Assembly (NCBI GenBank): GCA_904063045.1 | Contig: CAJFCJ010000019.1 | Span: forward strand, 1,627,700 to 1,691,699 | Length of the DNA: 64,000 nt | DNA from: Dimorphilus gyrociliatus | Taxonomy: Eukaryota; Annelida; Polychaeta; Dinophilidae | Reading direction: 5' to 3' | Shown: positions 12,694 to 25,757 of the stretch, in pieces | How the letters are laid out: each line of letters opens with the position of its first letter | Numbering within the stretch: position 1 is the stretch's first letter | Made by a program: the position numbers and the translations under genes | Notes under the pieces: model-generated | The model's input: only the letters and a program-made list of their open reading frames with translations | Told to the model about the DNA's origin: nothing | Databases searched by the model: none

Positions 12694-15061
12694 CTACTCT
12701 GCTTTTGCCTCAGTCTCTGCTTCCGCATCTACTTCTGATTCGTCTCCAACCTCATTTAATCGGTATGATTCCTCAGTCTCACCATTGGCTGAGATACTCG
12801 ACGAACTAGATGAGGAATCACTCTCCAAATCGTACAAATATTCAGCTCCTTCGAAAACATAACTATAAGGAGGTAGAAAGGCGTAGGAGTTGTCTGCCAA
12901 TCAAAAAACATTCAAAAATTATTCCTTAAGCTGATAAAATATATATCAATGGCCAATAGTTGATAAAATTTTTAAGCTAACAATAAATAGACGTACCTGG
13001 CAAATATGCACTTATGCTTATTTCTCTAGGGATCCACATATTCCTATTTTCTTCTTCAAATTTCCTTGCTTCATCTTCAGTTACCTCGTTATCTACTATG
13101 CTCTGTTCTGCCTCATTACTCTCCTTTGGAAGAGAAGCAGCCGGCTCCGTGCTAGAAACCATTACTGTTTCTGGGCCTATCTCTTCTTTTTGGTCACTTT
13201 CTACTTCAATCTTCTCTTTAGCTGATTGTTGCAATTTGCTCTCCTCAAGTAGTTGCTGTTCAATTGACTCTTGTCTCTCTCTAATTATGGCTTCTCCATC
13301 GACTTCTTTTAATGGATTATAATCTGTACATAATGTATTCCAACCCTCGCCAAGACGATGGCATATTTCGCTTATAATTGTATTACAATTCCCATATAAG
13401 TTTATATCAAAGTTTAAATGTCTCAATGGTTCCTTATTGATAAGAATCTGTGGTATGTTGTCGGGTATAGAAGCTGTTAAAATATATGTATTATAACATA
13501 CGTAAGCTAAGTAATATGCATTTTCGTACATGGTATGAGTGCCACAGGGCGAACCTTCATAGAAGACCCCATAACTATTAATAAATCGCATTCATCCTTG
13601 TCTTCTGAAATTCGATCGTGGAAAGTGGATGGTAATCCTTCCCCAAAAAATACAATATTTGGTTTCATTATAGACATTTCTGTTTCATTCGGACAAACTT
13701 TACACAGGGGAATTTGCTGAAAAAATATTTTTAATTGTTATTCTTCTCTGTAATAGAGTATGAGACAATAAAGCACTTACCTGCTTCATAATGTCTTCTT
13801 TTATATCTATAGCATCGACGGTAGTTTTACAAACCATACAAGATGCTTTTGAGAAAGAACCGTGGCACTCAATTACGTTTTTTATACCAGCTTGCTGTTC
13901 TAAGGCATCGATATTTTGAGTATAATTTCTCAGTAGTTTTCCATGTTCTTCTACTTTCCTGATGAATTTATGAGCAATAGAAGGTTCGAAATTCCCTGGA
14001 AATATTTCCTAAGAAAGAAGGAAAACTTTGAAATATTAATCAATGTTGAAAAAAAAAGAAAAACTCTTACTCTTGCAAAGTTATAAAAGGGTTTTTGATT
14101 TCTACGGAAGTATGTTATATCAAACATTGCTTGAGGATCTGGTAGATCTTTATATTCTTCAGACAATCGAGCATAAATGCCGTTCTTCGACCGGAAATCA
14201 GGTATACCACAAGAAACGCTGACTCCTGCTCCCGTCAAAATAATGATGTTTTTGCGGGTTCTTAAAAGCTCAACAGCATCATCTAAAGTATTAAATTCCG
14301 GTAATTTTGAACGGGGATCTGGTTCGCTTATTATATTTAATATAGCTTTCCACATGCTCATGTCATCTATATCGCTTGGGATATCAATTCCCGGAGGTAG
14401 TATTGACTCCAATATTATTTTCGGTTTTTGCCCCTTCATAATTTGACGTTGAACCCAATCCAGTGGTTTCCTACCAAATCTCCATTTTTCCTCTTGCATA
14501 TCAGAAAACCCGCTGACATTACTCCCTAAACTGGAAACTGATTGGGGTGAGTCCTAAAAATTAACATGGAACGTTTATAATCATTTTTTATTTACTTTAA
14601 AAATTTGAAAGTAAACGTACGCATCTCTCAGTGCATTGGTTTGAACTTTCTGGGTAACTTTGATGGTCATAAGATGTACTGGCAATAGCTTCTTGTTCTA
14701 TATTTAGTAAACAAAAGCAACAGTTTAACTTACAGATGTCTACACAGATCAGGGAAACAGAATATACCACTAGGTGGCGAATATGAAAATTTCGTACCAG
14801 TTGACAATAACAATAGTTTTGAATTCAAGGGAATAAGAAATCGCTAATACTGAATAACGATCTTATGAAAGAGCGCTAGTAAAATTACTAACCGTTTACA
14901 TTACATGTCCCATCATTTTCTCCTAAATGTTCGCTTACACACAACCCTTTTGTTGTTATAAAAGGTTCTACTTCGTTACAATCGATTTTACGACGTTTAG
15001 GAGTCGGAGACTCAGAATTAGGGTTTTCTTCATTTATTTTCTTTTCTGCAGTGTCCGCCAT
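12694..15061 (-). CDS. SIRT1: SIRT1-type NAD-dependent protein deacetylase
   Basis: Seven exons: 15061-14893, 14697-14621, 14553-14071, 14008-13781, 13716-13530, 13473-12997 and 12893-12694; 606 aa. The catalytic core is very close to vertebrate SIRT1: GAGVSVSCGIPDFRS (NAD site), LPDPQAMFDI, NYTQNID, catalytic His in IECHGSF, zinc Cys pairs CMVC and CKVC, the NAD-pocket MGSSMKVRPVALIP, and PQILINKEPL. SIRT1 proteins deacetylate histones and transcription factors in the nucleus. The N-terminus is short (start MADTAEKK, with basic PKRRK as a possible nuclear localisation signal). The C-terminal region is acidic and Ser-rich. The usual NIDTLE is NIDALE here. The gene lies just downstream of atlastin on the same strand. 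Confidence 0.96.
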
Positions 15062-15368
15062 TTTTTAAATTTAATAACGCCATCTAGCGGTAAATATTTA
15101 TGGCAAAAAGCGGAACTTAAAAAAAATCAACTAAAGTGAAGGAAAACTAGGTTTTTTTTAAACATTGAATGAACATATAAAAATGTTTGAACAAATATCT
15201 TGTCCGAAAAAAAATGCAGTGTTAAGCCAACCAAAACTTTGATTTTTTTCAAACAAAATCAAAAGTCTGAATCTCGTCCGTACGATAATACAATTAAAAG
15301 CACGAAAATTTCTGAATTGCAGCACCAAAGCACTTAAATTATTTTTTAAACGAGTTCGTTTACGGAGA
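15062..15368. other. Spacer between atlastin and SIRT1
   Basis: Only 307 bases separate the atlastin stop from the SIRT1 start on the same strand. It must hold the atlastin 3' UTR and the SIRT1 promoter. No coding signal was seen. Confidence 0.5.
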
Positions 15369-17489
15369 CTATTTCATTTTCTTTGTCTTAAAAGCTTGTT
15401 GGGCCCCACTCTGCATTAGCTTCATGCAAATAGGTCCTAGAACACTATCCCACAGCATTTCAGCCCCAGAATCGATATGACTTCCAATATCCCTATATTC
15501 ACCAGAATATCTAACATAGGCCCAAGTTCCAACGACGACTAGACTTAAACCCATAAGTAGATTGAACAAGTTTGCTAAACTTTCCAACCCTAATATCCCC
15601 AATATACCGGCAATTAGGTAACAAATAATCATTAGCGATAAAAATACTGCAGGAGTTCGAGCAGCCGCAAAAACATTTTTCGAGTCGTTGTTAGAGATAA
15701 AACGTTCGTATTCTTGTATCAACTCCTCTTCTAAACGTGTTCGGTATGGTAAAGAGAACTCTGGTCCTCCCATTTTGCGTTTAGAATCAAAAAATTCTAA
15801 AGTGCTGTTCAAATAATGATCGTGCTTTTCCTTCAATATATCCGGACCAACATATGGTTTATCACCTCCACAAAACTCTTCCATATCTCTAATATATTGC
15901 TCTTTTGCAGTTGCAACAGCAGACAAATTATTAGCCTCCGCTGTTGCTTGTAGCATTGATTTTGGTTCAGGTAATTCATCACTATCATACATTTTTATAT
16001 AAGATTTGAAGTATTCCAGTAGCTGTTTCGCTGTGATGGCTTCTCCTTGAATTTTCTTGACTACTAAATTTTCAGCTGATAAGACCATAGGTATAAATTT
16101 TTTCAAAGCGTCTTTGAATTCTTTTTCAATATCTATCAGTTCAAACGAAAACTCTGTAGATAATGTAAACTAATCGGAAATATTATACCTTGAAGCCTTC
16201 CATCAAAGTGCGGACTATTTGCTACCTTTAGACCAGGATGAGGCATCAAAAAGCAACCAATTGACGAAAAACATGATTTAATATGTTCTCTTATACATTG
16301 CAATTCTGGATGTTGATTATCTTCTATCTACATAAAATTTACAATAGTATTTCAATTGTATTGTTTAGCTTATTGATAACAATACTAATAGCACTTCTAA
16401 ATGAATAACTTACTGCTAATTTTTTGGTTAAAAACTTATTTCCACCTTCGTCACCATAATCATACTCATATGCGTATGGCCAATCACGGACGAGAAATTC
16501 TAAGTGTTGAAATGGTGTACAATCGCTCTGTTGCAACGCCAATCGCCCGTATTCAGTAAAAAGCTGTAACAAGTGAAAAAAATTGGATTATCATAATACT
16601 ATAAGCCTAATAGTAATTTATATATTCATTTCAGCTGTTTGATATTTGCAACATATTTTTCTATAAATAAAAAGTAGTCTCCAACTTAAATTTATCAACA
16701 TGACACTTGTCAAGATAAGTGGTTGAGATACTTTAGGTACTTTATCATAATGACTAGCAAGAGCAACTACCTGTAGATGTTGAAGGTCATTTTCTTGCAG
16801 CTGCATTGATATATTATAAACTTGAACTGAACTCAAAAGGGTACTAAGAGCAAACACAGTTGCGCAATCTTTTACGGTTGATTGGCTATCAAAAGCTCCC
16901 TGAGTATCCATAAGTAATACAGCAACCTCCTCTCCATTAGGTCTTTTTATAACGAATGGTTTACTCCATAAAAGCATTCCTGTGGTATCTCTTTCCGATC
17001 CACCCCTCCATGGAAAACCTTCAAGGGAAGCTGTATCATTTCCTAACCAATCTTCACTTCCCTGAATATCGAATTTTTTATTAAATTCTTGAATAACAAC
17101 ACTCAAAATCAACTTACATTCGCCTCTAAGTAGCGCAAAAAAAAATCCAGTAGAAAGGACTTTCCCTTGCGGAAGGCACCGGCAACAGAGACAACTGCTA
17201 CGTTTTTATTACATATTTCGGGGCTAAGGAGGACATCTCTTATGGCATCTTCGTCTAATGTTAACTTATGCTCGCCTTCTTTGCATTGAATAACTTGCAA
17301 TGGTTTACCCTCTGGAAATGGCAAATTATATATTACATACTCAATTTTTATTGACAGGCTCTGCAAACGAGCTTATATAGTTAAAATTTCTCATTAAACG
17401 ATGTTCTTAAAGTTTGAAAACATACCCACAAATACTGAACCGTTTGTTTTACTAGTTTCAACACCATGATCGCCAGCAGCCGTCGCCAT
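15369..17489 (-). CDS. ATL: Atlastin, ER-fusing dynamin-family GTPase
   Basis: Six exons: 17489-17430, 17360-17118, 17061-16771, 16563-16414, 16327-16189 and 16153-15369; 555 aa, the usual atlastin length. G-domain motifs are complete: P-loop GAFRKGKSF, switch region [23 protein letters not shown], and guanine-specificity RD in FLVRDW. The helical middle domain contains [15 protein letters not shown], and [14 protein letters not shown] leads into the paired membrane hairpin (about residues 455-510: [16 protein letters not shown], then [20 protein letters not shown]). The tail is short and amphipathic with a Lys-rich end. Atlastins tether and fuse endoplasmic reticulum tubules. The first exon donor is GTGGGT, chosen because it alone keeps phase 0 with exon 2. 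Confidence 0.96.
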
Positions 17490-19077
17490 TTTAGTGGTTA
17501 GTGAAATGGCGTGTGTGATATAGTGTGTATTAATACGTAATTTTTTACGTGGCAGTCTAATTACTCAAAAAGCATAAGAAGAAACAACCAAGTGATTATA
17601 AGTTTATAAGTTTAATATTATGCTTTTCTAGCAAAAAATTTCAAGTGCATTGTAATTTAGATTAATTTAAACGAACTATATTTTGGTAATGGTACGCCTA
17701 AGATATAGTTATAGTAGAATCATGAACATTTCACAATATGTTACTGTCCTATCTTCTTGTTTACCAGCGAAATACAGACATAAAATATTATTTAGATGTA
17801 GAATAAAGAAAAGTTATTGTTTCTGTGTGATTTTAAAAGAGAATTTTGAAAAATTAGTGATACTTCCTATGTATCAAATATGAAAATGTAGTTAATTATT
17901 AAGATAATAATATCTTGATAGAATTAGTTAAAATTTATTTTTATGCCCTGGGAATATTTAATAATAAAAAAAAATACTAATTATAAGATTTTTGTATGAA
18001 ATACGTGTTTGTTCTCTATATGAAGAGGATGTAATTTTACTCCAGCATTTAGCGATACCTTTCTATTTGATATGGTTTGTAAATAGCGGGATATTGCTTG
18101 ATGGCGAGCAGTACTGTTGTGTGAGAGGAAAAATAGAAAACTAAATTGCCGTTTTTTGAAATCAAACGAACCAATGCAGACTATTAGGTACGTAAAAATG
18201 GTGATTTTTTATCTTATTTAAACATCTATAGAACTGTCGACGGTTGTGCGTGAGGTTTGGCAGGATTTTATGAATATTTTTTATTCGTGTGCTAGAGCTC
18301 TTGTTGGCCTGGCAAAGGATTGTGCGTGCAGTTATGAGTCACGGTCTTGGCGACGCTTCATTCATAACCAGAAGCTAATTACGACGTTGAATATCAGAAT
18401 AAGCAAATTTAATGAATTTTTTGGATATGATAATTTAACAACGCAAAATAACTATTTTGTTTTCATTCGCACATGCTGTAAACAGTGGCCTTTCTGTCAC
18501 AGGTGCGTTAGGAAATACACGAGTCAAAAAGCTATCAAGACCATAATTCGTGTCAGTCAAAAAATATAACGTTAATCATTGCATTTTTAAGCCGAAAAAA
18601 ACAGCGTTCTATAGGGGACGCACGTGCATCAGATGCCCTGGAGAAGGGAACGAGGGAAGCGGTTTTAAGGGGCTGGAATAGAACAATTTTTTTAAACGTA
18701 CAGTTTATCTGACGTAATTTGACGTCGACTGGCACGCGCAGATTCTTTGTGTCTTTTTTAGTTGAGTGTAATTTTAGGAAATTCAATACGTCGGTTTGCG
18801 TGATTAAGACTAAGTTTTTGACGATTGCCGTCGGAAATGATTTTCTTGTGCCTAGATACCATTCGTAACTCTTCCTCCTTTCGGGTAATGAGATTGCGGC
18901 AGAGCAAATAGTCAACAATGACGTTTAATCGGAGAACATCTGGGCGGCGGGCAACTGTTCGTTTGATCCAGCGTCGTTTTATGCGTGCTCGTATATAAAT
19001 ATATAATGAAGCTATTGCTGCTCTCTCGCACGCCAGGTGCTGATCTTTTATTTTCCTTCCAGATACCAGTTGTAACA
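17490..19077. other. Divergent upstream region of atlastin and the ELM2/SANT gene
   Basis: No solid coding exon was found. The plus gene has an acceptor immediately before its start (TTCCTTCCAG, about 19053-19062), so at least one 5' UTR exon should lie upstream. A candidate ends at the GTACGTAA donor near 18188 and contains a short upstream ATG. Open frames at 18246-18569 (+) and 18553-18918 (-) have no protein-like features. A TGACGTAA...TGACGTCG cluster near 18710-18725 is CRE-like. Confidence 0.45.
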
Positions 19078-22000
19078 ATGAACGAATCGACACGAAAAGA
19101 TGACGATGATCAGGGTTTCAATCATTTTGGGGAGTATTTTGATCCAAAAGCGGAAAGTGACCTGGACCCATATTTAATGCCTGGATCCTCTCTACCGTCG
19201 GTAGCTGCACCTCCATTACAACCTTCTCACGGTGGTGTTGTAAAACCTGAAGCGCCAGAACAGCGCAGACCAAAAGGACGACCCGCCAAGGGCGAATCGG
19301 CCAGCAGATTTGGCTCCGTACAATGTGCCGTTTGTAGTAAACGATTTAATAATTCGTCAGCTCTAGCAAAGCATAAACTAACTCATTCCGACGAACGGAA
19401 ACATGTATGTAATATTTGTTCTAAGGCATTCAAGAGACAAGATCACTTAAACGGACATATGATGACTCATCGTTCTAAAAAACCATTCGCCTGCAAAGTA
19501 GAGGGCTGCGATAAGAGTTATTGCGATGCCCGATCTCTACGCCGTCACATGGAAAATACTCATCAACCAGAACCTATGGGAGGTAAAATTTTTGACTTCG
19601 ATCCTGTTTATAGAGCAGCCTACGAAAAATCATGGACGGGGTCAAGTATCGATGGCAGCCTTCAACAACAATACAGTCCGATAACCCCGACTAGTCCTAT
19701 TCCGAATAAACCGCCCCCGCCCTTATGGGCTGTACACGGTGTAGAGGAGCACATGACTGTCGAATGTAAGGAATGTCATCGTCGCTTTAAGAATGTTGCT
19801 GCCTTGAACGGTCATATGCGTTTGCACGGTGGATACTACAAGAAAGAAACACCATCAGCTAATACCAATACCAATGCGAATACCAATACCACTCGTAATA
19901 ATCCCATTCCTATCCCCATTCCCAATCCAATTCCTAAACCTCAAGAGCAGCCGAAGTCATTTGTTATTCCTCAACAACCTAAAACAATACCGGCAGTAGA
20001 GGAGAACAATATAATGTCTACAGCTTTACCAGTACAAATTAATACAAGTACCTTAAACGTACATAATAGGAATGCTGAAGAATACGATCCAAGAAGGCAT
20101 ACTGTAGCTATGCCCAATTTAACTGAACAAAAACCAATCATTCCGGCTGTCTCAACATCATGCTGGACCTATCCAGCTCCTGATGTAACCGTTTCCCAAT
20201 CGGTTATTCAACAGATAAGTACCCCTTACACTCAAGCACCCCTTCCACCTGTGTCGAATATACATTTAAAGGCGGAACCGTTAACACCAAATCAGCTTCC
20301 TATTTCACCAAAGTCTATGCCAGCGACTCCACTTGGCAGGAAAAACCACTTTACATTCCCGACGCCGAATGATTGCGGTCAAATAAACGACTCGATGGAC
20401 GAATTTGGTGAACATGTAGGAGATGACGACGTATTTGCAACTCAGTCAACTCTTACTTCAGCAGTATGCACTTCAATGGCACAAGCGGCTGATCGAAAAA
20501 GACGTATGTCAGCTGATCCAGACAAATATACAATGCCCAAACGACCATACGTAACAAAGGATAGTATCGTAAAACTATTACAGCAAGCTGGTATGGAAGA
20601 AGTACTTGAGAAATTGGGATACGAAGTCGATACGGGAGGTGGAGATCAGCCATTACCAGTAGACGATTCAATCGTTAATCATATACCTCCCCCGTTTGTT
20701 CAATTCAATTCAAGCGCTAATGTTGCGTTGGAACAAATTGAAAGCACTTTATCTATTAACGACACAATAATGCCTCACTATCCAGCTCCAATGTCTGTTC
20801 AAGGAGGAATACTTCCCAATAATAATAATAATAGCACAGTCACTAATAATAATAACAATAATACTAATACTAATAGTAGTATTAGTGGTAATGTTACAAC
20901 TCTCCAAAGGGGTGACTTTATATTCGATTCTCAGCCGCTCGTTGAAAACAAAAGCAGTACAACTAGTACAACCTTGGACACTTCTGCGAACGTTAATACC
21001 CATAATTCCTCTAGGGAGAGCTCAGTATCCACTGTTAATCGTCAACCAGAACGTTTAAAAGACGACTTTCGAAATCCTCAATTACCTAATTCTACTACTA
21101 CACTGGCACATAAAAAGAAAAAACCCCGACCGGAACCTTTAGTGATTCCTTCAGCAGTCAATCAAACCTACGGCTATTATTCTCAGTTGAGGTCGCCTAG
21201 AATACGTGAAGGACCATTCGAACTAACCAACAATAAGCAACCTCCTCCTTATACACCACCACCAATTCTGTCTCCTGCTAGATACGGTTCCGGTCTTTTC
21301 TGGACAGTGAGGAGGCCTGCTAAAAAGCGGCCGTCACCGCCTGATTCTCCTGATAGCTGTGATACTGAAATGGAGGATGAAGAACCTCCACCAGAAACTG
21401 ATGTTATGCCACATGTGAATATAGGCCCAAGGTATCAGGCTCAAATACCGAAGGTTCAATCATATAAATATAGAGAAGAGCGTGTTTCATCGCCAGAAAC
21501 GCTTGTTTGGTCTGTTGACTCAAGAACAGAACTAAGCGAAGATCAACTGCTAAAATACGAAGATGTTGCCTGTAGTGCTGCCATACCAGGGAAAGGAACA
21601 AATAAGGAATATGCTCTTCACGTTCTACATGCTGCTCACGGAGATGTTCAAACAGCTATGATGTTATTATTAACTGGAGACTTGCAAGCGGTTGAAGACA
21701 AATTTAGAAAACGAGTAAAGACAGATCTCATCTTTAATGAAACAGATATTTGGAATCGAGACGAGATAGAATCCTTCACATCCTCAATGACCAGATATGA
21801 CAAAGATTTTGTCACGATCAGCAAGGATGTAGGAACGAAATGTGTGCAACAGTGCGTTCAATTCTATTACTTATGGAAGAAAGTCTGCGTTGATGATTAT
21901 AAAAGAATGAGAGTTTTAAGAAAAAGGCGACTGCAAGATGAAATGTATAATTATAGAACAAGAGGTGGCTCGGTTAGTCCATTCAGCCAGGATAGTGTTT

Positions 22001-22457
22001 CTTCCACAGCTCAAGACAAACCATACTTTTGCGAATATGGAAATTGCAATATGGTAGGTTTATTGCTAAACTGGTTGTCAATAATAGAATATTCATATTG
22101 TTTATATTCAATAGACGTTCTCAAGTCAACACGCCTTAAATATCCATTTGAAATCGCATACTACCAGTAATCCACCATCAAGAAGTACAACACCAAATCC
22201 TGATCGCGGAATGTCTCCAGCTTCAGATATAGGGCAGGCGGAAGCCTGTTATCCTTGTAAAGTATGTGGAAAGTAAGTATATTCTTAATATTATTTTTTA
22301 GTTTAAAGTTTATTATTTTTAATATCAAAACAGAATCTTTACAAAAGTTAAGAGCCGAAGTGCCCATATGAAAAGCCATAGGCAAGGAGTAGAAGTTATT
22401 GCTACACCGCCCCGTTACTATTCTTTCTCCCGCTTAACGCACGACGAGCGTAGCTGA
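19078..22457 (+). CDS. C2H2 zinc-finger ELM2/SANT co-repressor (TRERF1/ZNF541/MIDEAS family)
   Basis: Three coding exons: 19078-22053, 22115-22272 and 22334-22457; 1085 aa. Near the N-terminus are three tandem C2H2 fingers (CAVCSKRF, CNICSKAF, CKVEGCDKSY) and a fourth separated finger (CKECHRRF). A long Pro/Ser/Asn-rich linker follows, with Asn runs from AAT repeats. The ELM2-like segment runs from VSSPETLVWSVDS to MMLLLTGDLQ, followed by a SANT domain (FTSSMTRYDKDFVTISKDVG, CVQFYYLWKK). After the introns come two C-terminal fingers (CEYGNCNMTFSSQHALNIH and CKVCGKIFTK). ELM2-SANT proteins of this family scaffold HDAC1/2 deacetylase complexes. The first Met after the UTR acceptor begins MNESTRKD. 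Which vertebrate paralog it matches best is undecided. Confidence 0.9.
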
Positions 22458-22526
22458 ATGAAAATATAAATAATTACATTAAAAAATAATTATAAGAATA
22501 TATTTTGGAAAAAAAAACAAATGAAA

Positions 22527-22558
<32 letters not shown>

Positions 22559-23571
22559 GATAATATGATAGAAGCATCATATTTTGAAAACAAAGCAAAA
22601 AAAAATGATAATATAATGACGACGACGATGATGATGATAATGATGATGATGATAACGAATAACAACATCAAACAATAGTGTGAAAAGAGAAAAAAAAAAC
22701 AAAACAAACAATAACCGAGATGATTTTTTTTTTGTTAAAAAAAAAAATATTAATTTTTTCTTCTATGCAAAAAAAAAAGAAAGTTAAATAATAATATTGA
22801 AAAAGTTTTGTCCTTTTTTTCTTCTTTATATTCTTTTTCTTTTTTTTTTCTTTTTTTTTTTTGACAGGGTATGCTTTCTGTTGTGCTTTATATATTTATT
22901 TCAACATTTTGCCTGAGCGTGCCACCATTTATTTCTCTGTGCCATATCTCTGTGATATAGGTGAGTGCGTAAACACGAAGAAAAAATATGAAATTTATTG
23001 CGGATTGAAGCAAAAAAAAAAAAGAAAGAAAAAAAAACCAGAAGTTACTCTTAAACCTGAACTTTCAGGTTGTAAAAAATTGTCCTTTTTTATATTTAAT
23101 TATTAATATTATGTAAGAAAGAAAAAATGACGCCTTTTACCTGATTGGTTAAGAATATAAAGGCGAATTAATTTAGTGTGGAAACCGTTTATTTTTACAT
23201 GATCTCATCCAACTGATTCCTTTTCGTTTTGCATTTTTGAGAAAAAAGTAAATGCTCTCTGCGTGCATCTTATTGTTTTCTTATTTTTTTTCATCCGACT
23301 GTTCATGTTCATGGGTAACAACGAACTTCGTTTTGGCTATTTAGGAAAAATTGAACGTTTTTTTTTTCTTTTTTTTTTCCTTATGTACAAATAATACACT
23401 GTATTTTTTATATAATTATTCTTTTCTTCGCTCTTTTGTTTTTGTTCTTTTTAATGATGATGATGATAAATTTTGAATCAATAGTAAAAACAATAAAACC
23501 TATACATATATTTTGTCGCTGAAAATGAGTTAAGCAAATAAATAACAAGGCAGTTAAAAGGGAATTAATAA
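22458..23571. other. Low-complexity 3' UTR/intergenic region
   Basis: The region downstream of the ELM2/SANT stop is dominated by A and T homopolymers and trinucleotide repeats. An AATAAA occurs near 23493, a possible polyadenylation signal. The downstream end adjoins the convergent TRMT61B-like stop. No coding exon was seen. Confidence 0.5.
22531..22653. repeat. Trinucleotide microsatellites (TAA)n and (GAT)n
   Basis: About 28 bases of (TAA)n at 22531-22558 and a second block of GAC/GAT repeats at 22618-22653, both in the presumed 3' UTR of the ELM2/SANT gene. Confidence 0.85.
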
Positions 23572-25757
23572 TTATTTATTCATTCTTAATAATAAAAACT
23601 TTGTTGAAATAGATCGAACATTCTTTTTCGGTCGGCAAATTATACTATTAATCTTGGGAGGTTGACGTATTATCCACTCTTTTTCATTTATTTCAAAAAT
23701 ACTATCAACTAGGCCATTTGAAGTTGTTCGTACGGTGTCGATAAGCAGAGATGAAAGGTGAGCCGAGCTGTGAATTTAGGTGTATTACTACAAAGAGACG
23801 GAACGTATCATATATGATGTATTACCCTTTTAGACAAACAACGATTGCCCCCGAGTCTTTTACTTTGCTGATAACCTCTTGAACTAGTTCGTTGTTAATT
23901 TGTTTACGGACGCAAATCTAATCGCGTATAAAAGCAAGCACAAAGTTGTTAATAGTATATTATGTTGCTGTTATACACACGCAATCAAATGAATCATTTG
24001 GCTCTCGCGTAGCTCCTATTCGATTACCAGCTGCAGAAAATAAGAAGGAATAAATAGCTGGTTATTATTGGAGAATGTCATTTTAAATAATGAAATTTAT
24101 TAAATATCGTACCGATATCTTTTATCATCGTGTACAAATTATCATCCCCATAACCATAAAATCTAATACTTTTATCAGGTGATGATTCAATCAATCGAAG
24201 AGAAAGACAGATCTATAAAAGTTAACAAGCGTAAAAAATTGTTCTGCCTAATAATTGAATCTATTAACTATAACTTACTTCGTCGTATAATTCTTCACCA
24301 ATTTTATGCCTTACATTCTCTTCAATAGCATAAAATTGTTCACCTTTTCTTGTTTTTATGACGTCACCTGGTAGTAATTTTTCAATGAGCTGATTGTCCT
24401 GAAAGCCTGTTCTAAGACTTCCAGCAATATCCGTTTTAAGTGGTACTTCTCTACGATCTTTAAACCTTTCTAAGGATGATAGACGTAAGGTGGTTTCCTT
24501 TTTAAAAATTCGTTCTGATTGCGCACTATTCGATCGTAATTTTCTAATTATCGCACTAAATACATATTCTTCTCCAATCGGTCGAGATTCCACAAAGTTT
24601 TTATTATACTCTTTGAGACAGTTTTCAAATACTTCTTCTAACAAAAGATCCTTTGGACGTTCTTTACACAATTCAAAGCAGTTGACTAAGGCATTTAAAC
24701 TTTTTCACCCGAAAATAAAAATAATCAATAACTAGTTTAGTATGTTTCATATATTTACAATATATTTATATATTTCGCTGATTAAGGGATTCTTACTTTG
24801 CATTGTAGACAAGCACACAACTTCCTGGCTTAATATGACGACTAATCGGTAGTAAAATATCAGATGGTTTTGGTATATCGATGTAAGCCTACAAAAAGTA
24901 TGAACAAATATTTCTGTCTGCCTAATTCCCGTTCGTAAACTACAAAGGGAACCGCCATATTATTATGTGAACTAATACCAGATCATATTTTAAATTCGAA
25001 GGCAAATCTTCAGCTGATTGCACGCTATCAAACTTCACGTTATTCGGCCATTTAAAATCGTCGGTTGGGTAATTCTGTTTATACAACTTTCTCCATTTAT
25101 CGAAGTTATTCTTTGCAATAGTTGTACTATTTTTACTTTTATCGATTGAATGAATGAAACCGCTATGACCCACTTAAAATAAGATAATATTATAAGTAAA
25201 TATGACAATGATTTTAAATCTAACCTAATTCTGAAAGTAGTAAAGTTGTACATCCCGAACCTGATCCAACTTCTAATATATTCATACCAGGTTTTATTGC
25301 ACCTCGACAAAGTATTTTCGACACTAGCTGTATTTGTTAGTGAGTTGTTTTTATTTTAATATTTAAATAGGTGAAAGGTTATTAAACAATTTTTTCATAA
25401 TTTACTTATAAGTACCAAACTATTAGGAATCCACGATGCTCTTGATAAATGCTTTACATAACGACCTAACGATGGTTTCTGCAAGAGAAATTCTCTTCCA
25501 GTATTACTTGTTATGTAATCACCAGGAATTCTATTTAGAATGGAATTATGTTCTATATTCCCTAAATTTTTTGTTTTTAGTGAAGAATCTGCTTCAAGTT
25601 CTCGAATAAATTTATCTTTGATTTGTCCATTTGACGTTTTATACAGGAGAAATACTCCGTCCCCTTCGGACAATTTTTTCTTATCAAGAAAACGATGAAA
25701 GGAAGCCCGGGGCAAATAGCAGAATTGTAATAGGTTCCTAGAGATTAAAGCAACCAT
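23572..25757 (-). CDS. TRMT61B: TRMT61B-like tRNA m1A58 methyltransferase with a second degenerate half
   Basis: Nine exons: 25757-25416, 25327-25225, 25172-24979, 24888-24797, 24699-24279, 24212-24113, about 24031-23983, 23917-23826 and 23767-23572; about 529 aa (exon 7 edge uncertain by two bases). The first half has the Trm61 beta domain (GDYITSNTGREFLLQKPSL), SAM motif I in MNILEVGSGSGCTTLLLSEL, then GFIHSIDKSKNS and YDLAYIDIPKPSDIL. TRMT61B methylates A58 of mitochondrial tRNA and mitochondrial rRNA. From exon 5 a second module begins with another beta-domain-like motif (PGDVIKTRKGEQFYAIE) and continues through FDCICVRKQ, SGAIVVCLKGS and EWIIRQPPK. Its motif I position reads SIRFYGYGDDNL and lacks the glycine-rich loop. 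The gene is head-to-head with SGSM3. Confidence 0.8.

Noticed and set aside
18246-18918. Plus (107-codon) and minus (121-codon) frames upstream of the ELM2/SANT gene
   Set aside because: No similarity, no domain features and no splice support; the region fits a 5' UTR intron better.
22474-22707. 77-codon minus frame, Ile/Val/Leu-rich
   Set aside because: It is generated by AAT/GAT trinucleotide repeats in a 3' UTR.
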